DNA of 47,174 nucleotides from a bacterium (GCA_021812245.1 JAKAOK010000013.1:1-47174); one strand, 5' to 3'. Positions 17,564 through 26,985 are shown, counted from the first letter of the stretch. Made by a program: numbers and translations. The notes: generated from the sequence alone by a model not told the origin.

Positions 17564-19756
17564 TTAATCCGCATCGTTTATCTTTTCTATCTTTGCTATA
17601 TCTATAGTTATTATACTACTAAAATCTTCTTCCCGCGTTAAATTAAAACTGTATTTAAGTTCCGCGCCCTGAAAAATCCTTTCATATCCGCTTTCCGAAA
17701 GAGAAATGGTAGATATGGGATTAAAAACCATATCGTAATTTTTTAAAAATTTTGCTTCGGTCCGCTCTTTTATGCTTATTTTGCCGCCCCAGAATGAATC
17801 GCTTAAATATACTAAGTTGTCCGCTCCAGTTTCCGTTTCTTTTTCGATATGATTATTTACCCCTTTTATATCTCCGGCAATATCGATATTTACCGCTGGA
17901 CCGTTCCCGCCGGGAAACGCAAACCTGTAAATAACGTCGAGCTTCCCCGCCGTCCCCGCCTTGGAATCTATAAAAAATTTAAGGGATTCGCCTATTGCTA
18001 TATTTAAACTTACAAATACTCCTTCGCTTTCGCGGACGCCTTGAATTTTATCGCCGTTATCGTTTTTGCAGCCGCATTTAGCGCCTGATTCCGAATTTTC
18101 TTTTAAAAAGCCTCCCGCTTTAAGTTCTATAATGCTTCCGTCCCCATACTCTTCTATGAGTTCGTCTTTAAAATAAATCTTCCCACCGTTAAATAAAATT
18201 TCGAAAGCGGGAAGAATGTCCGGATATATTATTAAATCATCATCACATAAATCCGAAGGATATTCTGCCTCTTTATGTATCGTTTTAGGAGAATTACCGC
18301 CGCCGTTTCCGCCGCTTTTGGAACCGCCGTATATTTCTCCGTCCGCTGTTTTTTTGAGGAGGTTTTCTTTCAATTTTAAAATATCATACTCGTTATGGAG
18401 GCAAAATACGTCTCCAAGCGAATGGATTAAACCCTTTTTTATATAATCCATGGCCGCAAAAGAACCTGAGGAAGGCTTGTATATTATGCACCAACAATCG
18501 TTTGAAAGCAAAATTTCATTTTCTCCGTCGGAATCGAAATCGTAATATTCTTTTTCTACATGTTCTTTCATTGCGTCTTTATACAGCCTGTACGACGACA
18601 AAAGGGCGGTATGTATTCCTCTTCTCAGATGCGGAAGATAAATGCCGCCGAACACGCCGTGCCAGTAAGCATCGTTAGCCTGCGATTTCAGAAGTTCGTT
18701 TAACGCGCCCTCAAGATATTTAGGGTAGGTTTCGACAGAATAATTTATTTTACGGCTTAAATTTAGCATTCTTTTGTGGTACAGATTTGCCTCGGGATAC
18801 CTTGTCAAAAAATTATGCCAAATACCCCCGCTTAGAGGAACGGATAAGTTTTGCGTCCTTATTTCTTCGTAGTTATGCCTTTGCGGCACGGAAAGCGTCC
18901 ATTCGCCCATCTCCCTGTAGCTCGACATCGGCAGATATACCGGAACCCTAGCCGGTGGGACGCCGGCGGCGCCTTTTAAAATATCAGACGGAAGTTCAAA
19001 ATTTATCCCGGAATAATTATCGTTATAATTTGCTTCGTTAACGAAATTATCTAACCATCCTTTATTTCCGTCTTTACCGTAAACCCATTCGTAAGTATCC
19101 GGCCATCCCCCCATTTTTTCGCCGTCGTCGAACATAACGGAGAGATTGGAACATCTGCCGTTTAAATATAGTATCTCGTTTAAAGATTCATCCGGTTCGG
19201 CAAAAGGTATCTTATACCTTAATCTTTCGTGTATTGGAAAAACGTCCAGATACTGCCCGCCGTATTCCGTCCTGAAAATATTATCTATATCGTCCGGAGA
19301 TATACCGGCTTGAAAAAATTGAAAATCGTCTAAAAAAGCATAATTTAGTCCAGCTTCCTTTAAGTCTTTTATGATATCGGGCTGCCATATTCTTTCGGTT
19401 ATCCATGCTCCTGACGGTTCTTTCCCGAAAAGTCTTTTTAAGGCCGCATTGAGCATTTCAAGCTGCCTTAACCTGTCTTTGCCCGGAATAGACGCTAGTA
19501 TAGGTTCGTAATAACCTCCTCCGATAATCTCTATAGCGCCCTTTTCAACCCCTTCCGAAATGATTTTAATTAATCCCGGGTCGTTCTCCTCCCACCACTC
19601 AAGAAGAATTCCCGAAGCATGCAGGCAGAACTTTACGTTAAACGCGGCAAGAGTCCTTATAAGCGGACTGTAAGATTTTATATGCACTTCTTTAAAAACA
19701 AAATCAAAATTACCGACGGGCTGATGGCAGTGAAAACCTAAAATAAATTTAACCAT
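17564..19756 (-). CDS. GH57 4-alpha-glucanotransferase / alpha-amylase
   Basis: Resembles the Thermococcus litoralis-type GH57 glucanotransferase/amylase, which moves or hydrolyses alpha-1,4-glucan segments. Motifs: HCHQPVGNF at the start, GGGYYEPILA near residue 80, WITERIWQP with the expected nucleophile at about Glu121, AFLDDFQFF, and DDGEKMGGWPDTYEW with the expected acid/base Asp near 211. The middle domain contains NDAYWHGVFGGIYLPHLRRG, typical of this subfamily; the C-terminal third is beta-rich. About 730 residues is slightly longer than the archaeal enzymes, partly from a Gly/Ser/Asn-rich linker near 490. The ATG at 19756 overlaps the previous gene's TGA by one base. It contains no signal peptide, so it acts on cytoplasmic glucan. 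Amylase and transferase activity cannot be separated by sequence. Confidence 0.9.
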   Translation of the reverse strand: MVKFILGFHCHQPVGNFDFVFKEVHIKSYSPLIRTLAAFNVKFCLHASGILLEWWEENDPGLIKIISEGVEKGAIEIIGGGYYEPILASIPGKDRLRQLEMLNAALKRLFGKEPSGAWITERIWQPDIIKDLKEAGLNYAFLDDFQFFQAGISPDDIDNIFRTEYGGQYLDVFPIHERLRYKIPFAEPDESLNEILYLNGRCSNLSVMFDDGEKMGGWPDTYEWVYGKDGNKGWLDNFVNEANYNDNYSGINFELPSDILKGAAGVPPARVPVYLPMSSYREMGEWTLSVPQRHNYEEIRTQNLSVPLSGGIWHNFLTRYPEANLYHKRMLNLSRKINYSVETYPKYLEGALNELLKSQANDAYWHGVFGGIYLPHLRRGIHTALLSSYRLYKDAMKEHVEKEYYDFDSDGENEILLSNDCWCIIYKPSSGSFAAMDYIKKGLIHSLGDVFCLHNEYDILKLKENLLKKTADGEIYGGSKSGGNGGGNSPKTIHKEAEYPSDLCDDDLIIYPDILPAFEILFNGGKIYFKDELIEEYGDGSIIELKAGGFLKENSESGAKCGCKNDNGDKIQGVRESEGVFVSLNIAIGESLKFFIDSKAGTAGKLDVIYRFAFPGGNGPAVNIDIAGDIKGVNNHIEKETETGADNLVYLSDSFWGGKISIKERTEAKFLKNYDMVFNPISTISLSESGYERIFQGAELKYSFNLTREEDFSSIITIDIAKIEKINDAD

Positions 19757-21555
19757 CACTGCTCATGTCCCTTTTTCATCATTCCGCCCATCTCCGCTAT
19801 AATATTTTTAGTGGAAGACAAAGATTCGAATAATTTTTCGGGAACCGGTATTCCCGCCGTTAAATAAATATTTTTTAAAAAATTCCTGAAAATCTTCTCC
19901 ATAGAAGACTGTGAAAAGAGCGGGCTGTCATATCCAAGCCACCAGAACCAGTCGGAACCCTCCGCCGCCATAAGATTTTTTAAAGCGGTTTTTATGCCGT
20001 TTTCATTAATAGTTCCTTTTTGAATAGAATCAGACAATGCTTTTTTAGCCTCGCTAAGCAATGCCCACGCTTTATTTTTCTGATCTTCTCCTACCCACAT
20101 TCTCAAATTTCCGTTTACCCATGAACCCGGCATAATATAATCAAGTTTAATACAGTCCCCTGCATCATACCTATCCGTAACTTCATTTAATAACATTGGA
20201 TTTATTTTGACGGACGAAGATAATAAAGAATATAAATCGTTCAAAAAATAAAAACCGTTTTCGTAATAATATTCCCATGCGTTCTCGCCGTCCAGTATAA
20301 TCGAAACTATCGAGTCTTTATCAAAATCGTCTATTGAATTAAGTTTATCCGCAAGGTTTTTAGCGGCATCGTCTCCGCGCCATTTTGCATAAGTAAAACC
20401 TATTAAATCCGAAAGCTCCGAATCCCTGAAAATTATTTTAAGGCCGGTATTTTTCCATCTGTAAACCCTGTACAGCGGTATAATATTTTTACCCTGCATA
20501 AATACGGGTTTATGGGCATCTACGCCTATAGACGACGATAAAAGTTCCTCTCCGCTGGCACAGATATTTATATCGTATTCGTTGATAAGGTCGAGAGATT
20601 CCGAAGAAAGCGCTCCCTCGGAAGGCCATAACGCCCTGATTTTATCCTTGCCGGAGCGGTAATATTCGTTCAAAGAATCTAAATGCCTTTTTGCGCTTTC
20701 CATCCCTCCGCTATATTTCTCGATATAAACGGGTTCGTAGGTTATGCCCGTCATCTGGGCCGCTATCCCTCCGCAATGGACGTCTAAAAGAAGAGGTACT
20801 ATAGGATGATAATGCGGGGAGAACGTAACTTCGTATTCCCCTTTCTTTTTCGCGCTTAACTCTTCAAGTCTGCTCTTTTCGAGCATATCCGGATATTCGG
20901 GAAAAGAAGCCGGCGGATGTCCGCCTTTAACCGCAGGAAATCCGTATAAAGAAAGACCATATTTCATCCATTCCAAGAGCCTTTTAAGAAGCAGTCTTCT
21001 GTCGTCAAAGGTAAAATTAGACCCTTTCCTGATAAAATAATTAATAACGGGGTCGTATTTTTTCATCCATTCGCCGCACCAGGAAAGATGAAACCAGACG
21101 CAGAAATCAAAATAAAAAGCATCGTTTAGGTAATGGCGGCTTACGCCGGAAGAAGTAAGGTCGTAGAGAAATTTATAATCATCGAATCTCGAAACCATCC
21201 GCTCGTAGTTTGCCCACCTGTAATGGTCGGACATCCATAATCTTATATCGTCGTCGCTACGGTCTAAATTTTTAAGGAGCAGCGGCCTTAAAAAGGGGTC
21301 GGGCAGCATATTTACTGCTTTATCCTCTTTCCTCTCTTTAAGGGCATTTTCTATGCGGTAATTATAATCCTGCCACTGGTCTATTAAAACGGGGGTAATA
21401 TTTATGTTTGCTTTCATGCCGGGATTTGCGGCAATGTTAAGCGGCATATCTATATAATCTTTTATTGCGTGAAGATAAACCCAAGGAAGCATAAACTCGC
21501 CGTTCATATCCCTGTAGTCGGGCTGATGCATATGCCACCATAATACTAAATTCAT
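19756..21555 (-). CDS. GH57 glycoside hydrolase, amylopullulanase-like
   Basis: A 599-residue GH57 protein of the alpha-amylase/amylopullulanase-like group, predicted to cut alpha-1,4 and perhaps alpha-1,6 bonds in glycogen-like glucan. It begins LVLWWHMHQPDYRD, the first GH57 motif. The expected nucleophile is Glu313 in ALWPSEGALS and the expected acid/base is Asp422 in SIILDGENAWEYY; the spacing fits the subfamily. No signal peptide is visible, unlike many secreted amylopullulanases, so it probably works on stored glucan inside the cell. AAAGGA precedes its ATG. Its stop overlaps the start of the next GH57 gene, implying translational coupling. Confidence 0.88.
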   Translation of the reverse strand: MNLVLWWHMHQPDYRDMNGEFMLPWVYLHAIKDYIDMPLNIAANPGMKANINITPVLIDQWQDYNYRIENALKERKEDKAVNMLPDPFLRPLLLKNLDRSDDDIRLWMSDHYRWANYERMVSRFDDYKFLYDLTSSGVSRHYLNDAFYFDFCVWFHLSWCGEWMKKYDPVINYFIRKGSNFTFDDRRLLLKRLLEWMKYGLSLYGFPAVKGGHPPASFPEYPDMLEKSRLEELSAKKKGEYEVTFSPHYHPIVPLLLDVHCGGIAAQMTGITYEPVYIEKYSGGMESAKRHLDSLNEYYRSGKDKIRALWPSEGALSSESLDLINEYDINICASGEELLSSSIGVDAHKPVFMQGKNIIPLYRVYRWKNTGLKIIFRDSELSDLIGFTYAKWRGDDAAKNLADKLNSIDDFDKDSIVSIILDGENAWEYYYENGFYFLNDLYSLLSSSVKINPMLLNEVTDRYDAGDCIKLDYIMPGSWVNGNLRMWVGEDQKNKAWALLSEAKKALSDSIQKGTINENGIKTALKNLMAAEGSDWFWWLGYDSPLFSQSSMEKIFRNFLKNIYLTAGIPVPEKLFESLSSTKNIIAEMGGMMKKGHEQ

Positions 21556-21596
21556 CTATGTTTATATTCCTTTATTATTTACGAAAATAAAAATCT

Positions 21597-21676
21597 AATG
21601 GGCGGTTATATTTGCACTTTAATCGAAAATTGCCTAATGACACCCGTCGATAATAAATTTTCTATCGGCAATTTCG
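21597..21676. repeat. Hairpin-rich spacer between two GH57 genes
   Basis: Contains AATGGGCGGTTAT (21597-21609, also at 30421-30433) and an imperfect inverted repeat: CGAAAATTGCC at 21624-21634 pairs with GGCAATTTCG at 21667-21676, with inner CGATA/TATCG arms. It may be a decayed repeat element or an RNA hairpin that tunes expression within the operon. Confidence 0.45.
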
Positions 21677-21679
21677 GGT

Positions 21680-23377
21680 TTAACATATATCTTTTCCGTA
21701 TAAACCGATAGCGTTTAGTCCCGGGAACAGATTATCTTTATTGGATATATCTTTAAACCAGTCTTTGTCTAAAGGCTCCTCTCCCACTGCCATCAAAATG
21801 CATTTTTTCGCTCTTACCATATGAGCCTTAATCCTTCTCTCCGCGTAACTTACCGCCTGTCCGGTCGTAAGCATAAACGGCCAGTCGCTCGATTGGGCCA
21901 AAATAAGCTCCCTTGCCGCCTGATTTAAAACTTCGGGATATTTTACACGATTATACCCTTTTTTGCAAATATCTATTAACTTTACGGACAGGTCGGATAA
22001 AAAAGGCTGTATCAAGTCGTTTTTCCCGTTAAGCCATACCTCTGCATATCCGCCTCCCCCCCATGACGACGTAGCAGGCTGTGCAATAAATACGCCGTTC
22101 TTAGCATTATTTTTGTTTATTTCTTCGAGAATATCTGCGGAAAAAATCGAATCCCCGTTTTCATATCTTTTTAACAAACCGTTAAGCTTATAAATGGTTT
22201 TATCTGCAATATCTATTGCTTTTGCCGGTTTCACGAAATTATTTTCGCCCATTCTCCTAAAAACGGCTTCAAGCCACCACGGACCTTCAAACCACCAGTG
22301 TCCGAACAGTTCCGCATCGTACATAGACACGACGACCGGTTCGTCTATGAACTCTTTTAAATATTCCGTCTGGAGTTCCCTGTGATAGACAAACTGCGCT
22401 CCGTGCTCATAAGCCTGACGTTTAGCCGCAGACGGCCTATAAGCGTCTTTATAATTGCCCTGTCCCGTAATGGCGTAATACTTAAGCCCCGTAAACGTCT
22501 TAAGGCTTCCGTGTCTTAATGGGGTAAGGTGGGGCAGGTCCAAATCGAATCCGACGTCCCTGTAAAATTCTCTGTAAACAGGCGTCCCGGGGTACCCTTC
22601 CTTTGACGACCAGACCTGCCTAGAACTTTCAGGGTCCCTACCGAACATTACGACGTTAAAAGGCGTTATTATAGGCGAAAAACACCCGTTGACGGGATTC
22701 GGATTTGCCGAATCGATGCCGTGCCTGTCTAAAAAAGTATAATAAATTCCGTATTTATTGAGAATTGCATCGAGTCCTTCGGTATAACCGCATTCAGGAA
22801 GCCAGATGCCTCTGGGGGTGATGCCGAGAATATTTTCGTGCGTTTGTATTCCGACTTCTATCTGCGCCGTTATAGCCTCAGGTTCTCCGACCATAGAAAT
22901 TAAAAAAGCATGAGTAGCCGCAGACGTTATTATATCTAACCGCCCTTTGTCGAAATGCTTTAAAAACTCGCCGATAAGATATTTTCCGCCGCCGCTTTTA
23001 ATTTTTTCATACCAATTCTTATATCTCTGTCTGTAAAATAAAGTAACGGGATGAAATTCCGGGTCTCCTTCCGTCCTGAAAGCCTCTTCGTCTAATACTT
23101 TAAGTCTTACCCTTATATAATCTTTGAGTCGCTCCGACAGCAAATCGTCGTTCATCATGCTCAGGAGGGTCGGCGTTAACGATATGGTCAGATTGAAATC
23201 CACATTATCGTTTTCAAGATTATCGAAGGATTCGAGAAGCGGAAGATATGTTTCGGTAACCGCTTCGAAATACCATTCCTCTTCTAAATATTTAGAACTT
23301 TCCGGATGCCTTACGAACGGAAGATGAAAATGCAAAACGGGCAGCCATTTGCCCGTAATATTGTTCTTATCATACAT
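21680..23377 (-). CDS. GH57 1,4-alpha-glucan branching enzyme
   Basis: Forms alpha-1,6 branches in glycogen. The protein matches the GH57 branching enzymes of Thermococcus kodakarensis and Thermus: PVLHFHLPFVRHPE at the start, GIWLPECGYTEGLDAIL with the nucleophile at about Glu195, and VVSMYDAELFGHWWFEGPWWLE with the acid/base at about Asp354. The C-terminal helical part carries SSWGGGGYAEVWLNG and ILAQSSDWPFMLTTG, both typical. I use the ATG at 23377 (565 residues), with GGGG about 10 bases upstream, rather than a TTG three codons earlier that sits too close to that element. It is the second gene of the glycogen operon, upstream of two further GH57 genes. Confidence 0.94.
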   Translation of the reverse strand: MYDKNNITGKWLPVLHFHLPFVRHPESSKYLEEEWYFEAVTETYLPLLESFDNLENDNVDFNLTISLTPTLLSMMNDDLLSERLKDYIRVRLKVLDEEAFRTEGDPEFHPVTLFYRQRYKNWYEKIKSGGGKYLIGEFLKHFDKGRLDIITSAATHAFLISMVGEPEAITAQIEVGIQTHENILGITPRGIWLPECGYTEGLDAILNKYGIYYTFLDRHGIDSANPNPVNGCFSPIITPFNVVMFGRDPESSRQVWSSKEGYPGTPVYREFYRDVGFDLDLPHLTPLRHGSLKTFTGLKYYAITGQGNYKDAYRPSAAKRQAYEHGAQFVYHRELQTEYLKEFIDEPVVVSMYDAELFGHWWFEGPWWLEAVFRRMGENNFVKPAKAIDIADKTIYKLNGLLKRYENGDSIFSADILEEINKNNAKNGVFIAQPATSSWGGGGYAEVWLNGKNDLIQPFLSDLSVKLIDICKKGYNRVKYPEVLNQAARELILAQSSDWPFMLTTGQAVSYAERRIKAHMVRAKKCILMAVGEEPLDKDWFKDISNKDNLFPGLNAIGLYGKDIC

Positions 23378-23433
23378 ACATAACAATCCCCTTCTGATAT
23401 AAATTTATATAATACCGTCAGCTCACCGTTGTT

Positions 23434-24765
23434 TTATTCCTTCGCCGGATGCGGTAAGGCCTGCAGACCTGCGCCGGATGCTGAAAATCCCGCGCCGGAA
23501 CTTGTAATATTAACGGGAAGCCGCCTGCCGCCGGGTATGCTTTCCGTAGCCCCTATAAGAACCGGGTCTTTAGATATATTCCTTTCCAGCTTTAATTTAG
23601 GCAGTTTTTGTAATAAACAGGCCGGGGGCCAAACCGTACTTCTTGCAATAAAAATAAAGTCTCCTTTTTCCGTTAGATATCCTATCTCCACCCATGTCTG
23701 CGATAGTTCTAATCCTTCGGGAAAAATAACGTACCTGCTTCCGAAATGACCGTCAAGAACCTCGTACCACAACATATCGGCGTCTTTATAAACCCTTAGT
23801 ATAGGCTTTGAGCTTTCGGCTTCCGGTTTTTTTCTGAATCTCCAGACGACCTGCCTGACGCTCGGCTTCTGAAAATAAATTCTTACCAAACTTTCGCCGC
23901 TAATCTCTACGGGCTCCCCTGCTTCAAGTACCGGAATATTTTCGGATGGACTTAGCAGGCTCCAGTTTAGGGAAATTAAATCTGCCTGCTCGCCTATATT
24001 TTTTTTCTGCCCTGCATATTCCGATTCGCATATCTCCGCAATTTCTCCTACCGGCTCAATTTTAACTTCGGGAATACTTTGAACGTTTTGTACGCGCTTA
24101 ACTCTTTTTTTGCCTTCTGATTTCTCCTTGGCCTGTTTTACTGTTTTTAAGGCAGGTTTTCCTTCCGTCGTGTCATTGCGAGGAGTCGGAGACGACGAAG
24201 CAATCTCGCCTTTTACTGTTTTTACCGCCGGCTTTTCTTTCGTCGGCTTCGTCGTTTTTTTGCCTGCTTTTCCGCCTGCCGCAGACTTATTTTCCGCTAA
24301 GACGGTTTCCGCTATTTTGCTTATTTTTTTAACATTAAGTATTTTTACGAATTCGCTTTTTACCGCCCTGTGCGTATCAAAATTATAATTAAAAATTTCG
24401 AAATCGAAAACATTCGGCTTTAAATCGATTAAGCTGTAATTCACTATATCTATGCCGAAGTTTTCTTCGATACGCCCGAAAAACACATCTATAAAACCTA
24501 TAAGGCCTTCGATATCTCCTCCGGTTAAATCCGCTCCTCCGGAAAACAAAATACAGCCGCTGAATACTGGGGTAAATAGGCTGGAAAGCCGCCTCCGGTT
24601 AAATTTTAAGCTGTCTTCCGCCGCCTTTTTTTGCAATTTTTCGATAAGCTTATTTTTCTTTTTTTCGTCCGGATTTTTTGAATAAATAATTTTATCGGCT
24701 TTAGATTTAGTTTCTAATATTATTTCCGGGTCAAAAATAACGGCAATCTGGAAATCGTCTTTCAT
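23434..24765 (-). CDS. DUF4912-like protein linked to GH57 genes
   Basis: A 443-residue protein of unknown function. The C-terminal half (about residues 265-410) resembles DUF4912: a segment with SLVRIYF and VVWRFRKKP, then ILRVYKD, LWYEVLDG, TWVEIGYLTEKGDFIFIARS and WPP. DUF4912 genes are often found beside GH57 branching enzymes, which fits its place as first gene of this operon; the match is by eye and divergent. The N-terminal 150 residues are unrecognised. The middle (about 165-225) is a low-complexity Lys/Thr/Pro linker holding KPAVKTVK and KPALKTVK on either side of a repeat-encoded peptide (GEIASSSPTPRNDT). AAAGGTGG precedes the ATG. Confidence 0.55.
   Translation of the reverse strand: MKDDFQIAVIFDPEIILETKSKADKIIYSKNPDEKKKNKLIEKLQKKAAEDSLKFNRRRLSSLFTPVFSGCILFSGGADLTGGDIEGLIGFIDVFFGRIEENFGIDIVNYSLIDLKPNVFDFEIFNYNFDTHRAVKSEFVKILNVKKISKIAETVLAENKSAAGGKAGKKTTKPTKEKPAVKTVKGEIASSSPTPRNDTTEGKPALKTVKQAKEKSEGKKRVKRVQNVQSIPEVKIEPVGEIAEICESEYAGQKKNIGEQADLISLNWSLLSPSENIPVLEAGEPVEISGESLVRIYFQKPSVRQVVWRFRKKPEAESSKPILRVYKDADMLWYEVLDGHFGSRYVIFPEGLELSQTWVEIGYLTEKGDFIFIARSTVWPPACLLQKLPKLKLERNISKDPVLIGATESIPGGRRLPVNITSSGAGFSASGAGLQALPHPAKE
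24171..24208. repeat. GTCATTGC-family repeat inserted in frame in a coding sequence
   Basis: Reads GTCATTGCGAGGAGTCGG then AGACGACGAAGCAATCTCG, the widespread bacterial dispersed-repeat type. It is related to the palindromes at 7403-7422 and 28752-28783. It is translated without stop or frameshift as GEIASSSPTPRNDT, about residues 186-199 of the DUF4912-like protein. Confidence 0.7.
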
Positions 24766-24782
24766 TTAGGCCACCTTTTTTA

Positions 24783-24810
24783 ATAGTATCATAAAAATTT
24801 GCTTTTTCAA
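24783..24810 (-). promoter_or_regulatory. Putative promoter for the glycogen operon
   Basis: Minus strand TTGAAA, 16-base spacer, TACTAT, in the 65-base gap between panC and the DUF4912-like gene. Confidence 0.35.
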
Positions 24811-24830
24811 TTGATTCAATAAATAAAATT

Positions 24831-25661
24831 TTATCCAAAAAAAATATTATCCAAAAGCCTTATCTTCTTAAATCTGGCGGCCGCTAGCAAAATATCCCCC
24901 TGTTCGACGGTCCGCTTTCCGCCGTTCAGGCCCTTATCCGCAATTCTCGCATAATCTATTGCGAATCCGCTGTTTATTAATTCTTTTATGACGAAATAGG
25001 TTAACTTTTCCGCCGATTTTTCGCCGGTTTTAAATAAATCCGCAGTCTTTCTTAATGCTTCATAAAAAGCGCAGGCTGCTTTTTTACCCTCCTCGTCAAA
25101 ATACCCGTTTCTGGAACTGAGCGCCAATCCGCATTTTTCCCTGACCGTTTCTACCGGAATAATTTTAACGTCTAAGAAATAATCTTCCGCCATCTTTTTA
25201 ATTAAAATATACTGCTGATAGTCTTTTAGTCCGAAAAAAGCAAAGTCCGGCTCGACTATGCAGAACAGCTTCATAACTATGGTAAGAACGCCCTGAAAAT
25301 GCCCCGGCCTGAAAACCCCTTCAAATTGTTCCGAATATTTAGGGTCGATTAAAAATGTTTCGTTATTTTTAACGATATCGCCTGACGGATAAAAAAGACA
25401 GGAAGTATTTATATCCGATAATATTTCGGCATCGCTTTCAATGTCCCTTGGGTAAGTATTAAAATCTTCGTTAGGCGCAAACTGCATCGGATTGACGAAT
25501 ATGGAAACTACGGCTTCGCCGTATTTTTTAGCTTCTTCGACAAGTTTTTTATGTCCGGCATGAAGTTTGCCCATAGTCGGAACGAAAGAAACCTTCTTCG
25601 ACGTCTTCTTTAAATTCCGCGAAAACTCTTTCATTTCTTCTATATCCGTTATAATTTTCAT
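24831..25661 (-). CDS. panC: Pantothenate synthetase
   Basis: Joins pantoate and beta-alanine, with ATP, to make pantothenate on the way to coenzyme A. The 276 residues carry the nucleotidyltransferase HxGH motif in FVPTMGKLHAGHKKLV (about residues 27-42), FVNPMQFAPNEDFNTYPR, FFGLKDYQQYILIKKM and the KMSKS-like LALSSRNGYF. It starts 2 bases after the amidohydrolase stop and shares an operon with panD, which supplies beta-alanine. panB is not in the window. Confidence 0.97.
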   Translation of the reverse strand: MKIITDIEEMKEFSRNLKKTSKKVSFVPTMGKLHAGHKKLVEEAKKYGEAVVSIFVNPMQFAPNEDFNTYPRDIESDAEILSDINTSCLFYPSGDIVKNNETFLIDPKYSEQFEGVFRPGHFQGVLTIVMKLFCIVEPDFAFFGLKDYQQYILIKKMAEDYFLDVKIIPVETVREKCGLALSSRNGYFDEEGKKAACAFYEALRKTADLFKTGEKSAEKLTYFVIKELINSGFAIDYARIADKGLNGGKRTVEQGDILLAAARFKKIRLLDNIFFG

Positions 25662-25663
25662 TT

Positions 25664-26974
25664 TCAGCCTCCCGCTCCATCGTAAACGATATTGCCTCCG
25701 ACTGCAACGCTTAATATATCAGATTTCTTAAACGAAATAACGGCATCGTAGATATTTTCCTCGTTTAAAATCCTGCCTTCGGCTATTTTAAAAATCGTAA
25801 AATCTGCATACGAACCGCGTTCGAGAGTTCCCGTAACCCCGCAGAAAGAAAGAGCCTTCGCGCCGCCTTCGGTCGCCATATAAAACAGGTCTCTGGCTTT
25901 TACTCCCTGATGTATTTTCTTTGCGTATCTAAGTTCGTCTAAAATATCCAACGATTTATTTGAAAAAAGGCCGTCGGTTCCCAAAGAAACGGAAATACCT
26001 TTTTCTATAATTTTTTTCAAAGGAAGTTTTTTAGAATTAAAAAAAGCGTTGCTTCTCGGACAGTGGATAATATCCGCACCGGTTTCTTTTATTATATCTA
26101 TGTCTTCGCCGCTTACCTCGTTTGCGTGTATTAAAGACGTGTTTTTATTCAAAATTTTTAAGTAATAAAGATAAGAAACGGGCGATGAAAAGGGGGCAGA
26201 ATGGATGGAAAATTTAGAAAGATTAAGCGCCGTCAGAAGGTTTTCGGCTATATCTCCGCCGTTTCCTGATATAAAAGCCTTTTCCGATGCATGTTCCGCA
26301 GAGTGGATTGCGGTTTTAAACTTTAATTTATCATTTACTTTTAATATTTCTCTAAATAAATTTTCGGATACCGAATATATGGAATGAGGAGAAATTCCGG
26401 GAGAGAAATATTTTTCGGTTTTTTTAAAAACGGCAGCGTTATTTTTAAAAAAATTTTTAAATTCCCCGATTCTTTGAACGGCACAAGACGGATCGAGCCC
26501 CCTTAATTCTATGAAACCTTTAACTCTGGGAATTAATTTAGTGTGCCGGGCTATATCCGTTAAATCATAGAAAGAAACAGGATCTATAATATCGCCTATC
26601 GAGGTGGTTCCGCTTTCGATAAACTCTTTAAACGCTTTGAGCCTTAAATCTGTTCTTTCTTCGGAATTTAAGGATTTACGTTTTTCTATGAGGGATAAAA
26701 CCCATCGGGAAAAAATCCGCGGAGTTTTATTATCCGGTTTAAAGGTAAGGTCGGTGTGGGTATGGGCATTGATAAATCCGGGGACTATTACGGTTTTGAA
26801 ACCGGAGCCCCCGAAGCCCTTTGAATTTTTCTTTTTTTCTATACTATTTCTTTCTATCGATAAGATATTGCCCGTTCTTTCATCGGCCGTCAACCTGCCG
26901 TTTGCTATAAAAGCTGGAAGGGGATCCGAAGAGTGCGCCGAAGTCAGTATGTAATCGGCAGAATATTTTTTCAT
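25664..26974 (-). CDS. Amidohydrolase, TRZ/ATZ (MTA/SAH deaminase-like) family
   Basis: A metal-dependent deaminase-type hydrolase of 436 residues. Metal and substrate motifs are in order: GFINAHTHTDLTF (His71, His73), AIHSAEHASE, LIHANEVS, HCPRSNAFF and SLGTDGLFSN with the catalytic Asp. Likely substrates in this family include S-adenosylhomocysteine, methylthioadenosine, 5'-deoxyadenosine and aminofutalosine (menaquinone route). The sequence alone does not choose among them. It sits between panD (11 bases away) and panC (2 bases away), so it is surely co-transcribed with the pantothenate genes. A role there is not known to me. Confidence 0.8.
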   Translation of the reverse strand: MKKYSADYILTSAHSSDPLPAFIANGRLTADERTGNILSIERNSIEKKKNSKGFGGSGFKTVIVPGFINAHTHTDLTFKPDNKTPRIFSRWVLSLIEKRKSLNSEERTDLRLKAFKEFIESGTTSIGDIIDPVSFYDLTDIARHTKLIPRVKGFIELRGLDPSCAVQRIGEFKNFFKNNAAVFKKTEKYFSPGISPHSIYSVSENLFREILKVNDKLKFKTAIHSAEHASEKAFISGNGGDIAENLLTALNLSKFSIHSAPFSSPVSYLYYLKILNKNTSLIHANEVSGEDIDIIKETGADIIHCPRSNAFFNSKKLPLKKIIEKGISVSLGTDGLFSNKSLDILDELRYAKKIHQGVKARDLFYMATEGGAKALSFCGVTGTLERGSYADFTIFKIAEGRILNEENIYDAVISFKKSDILSVAVGGNIVYDGAGG

Positions 26975-26985
26975 TACAAATTTTT

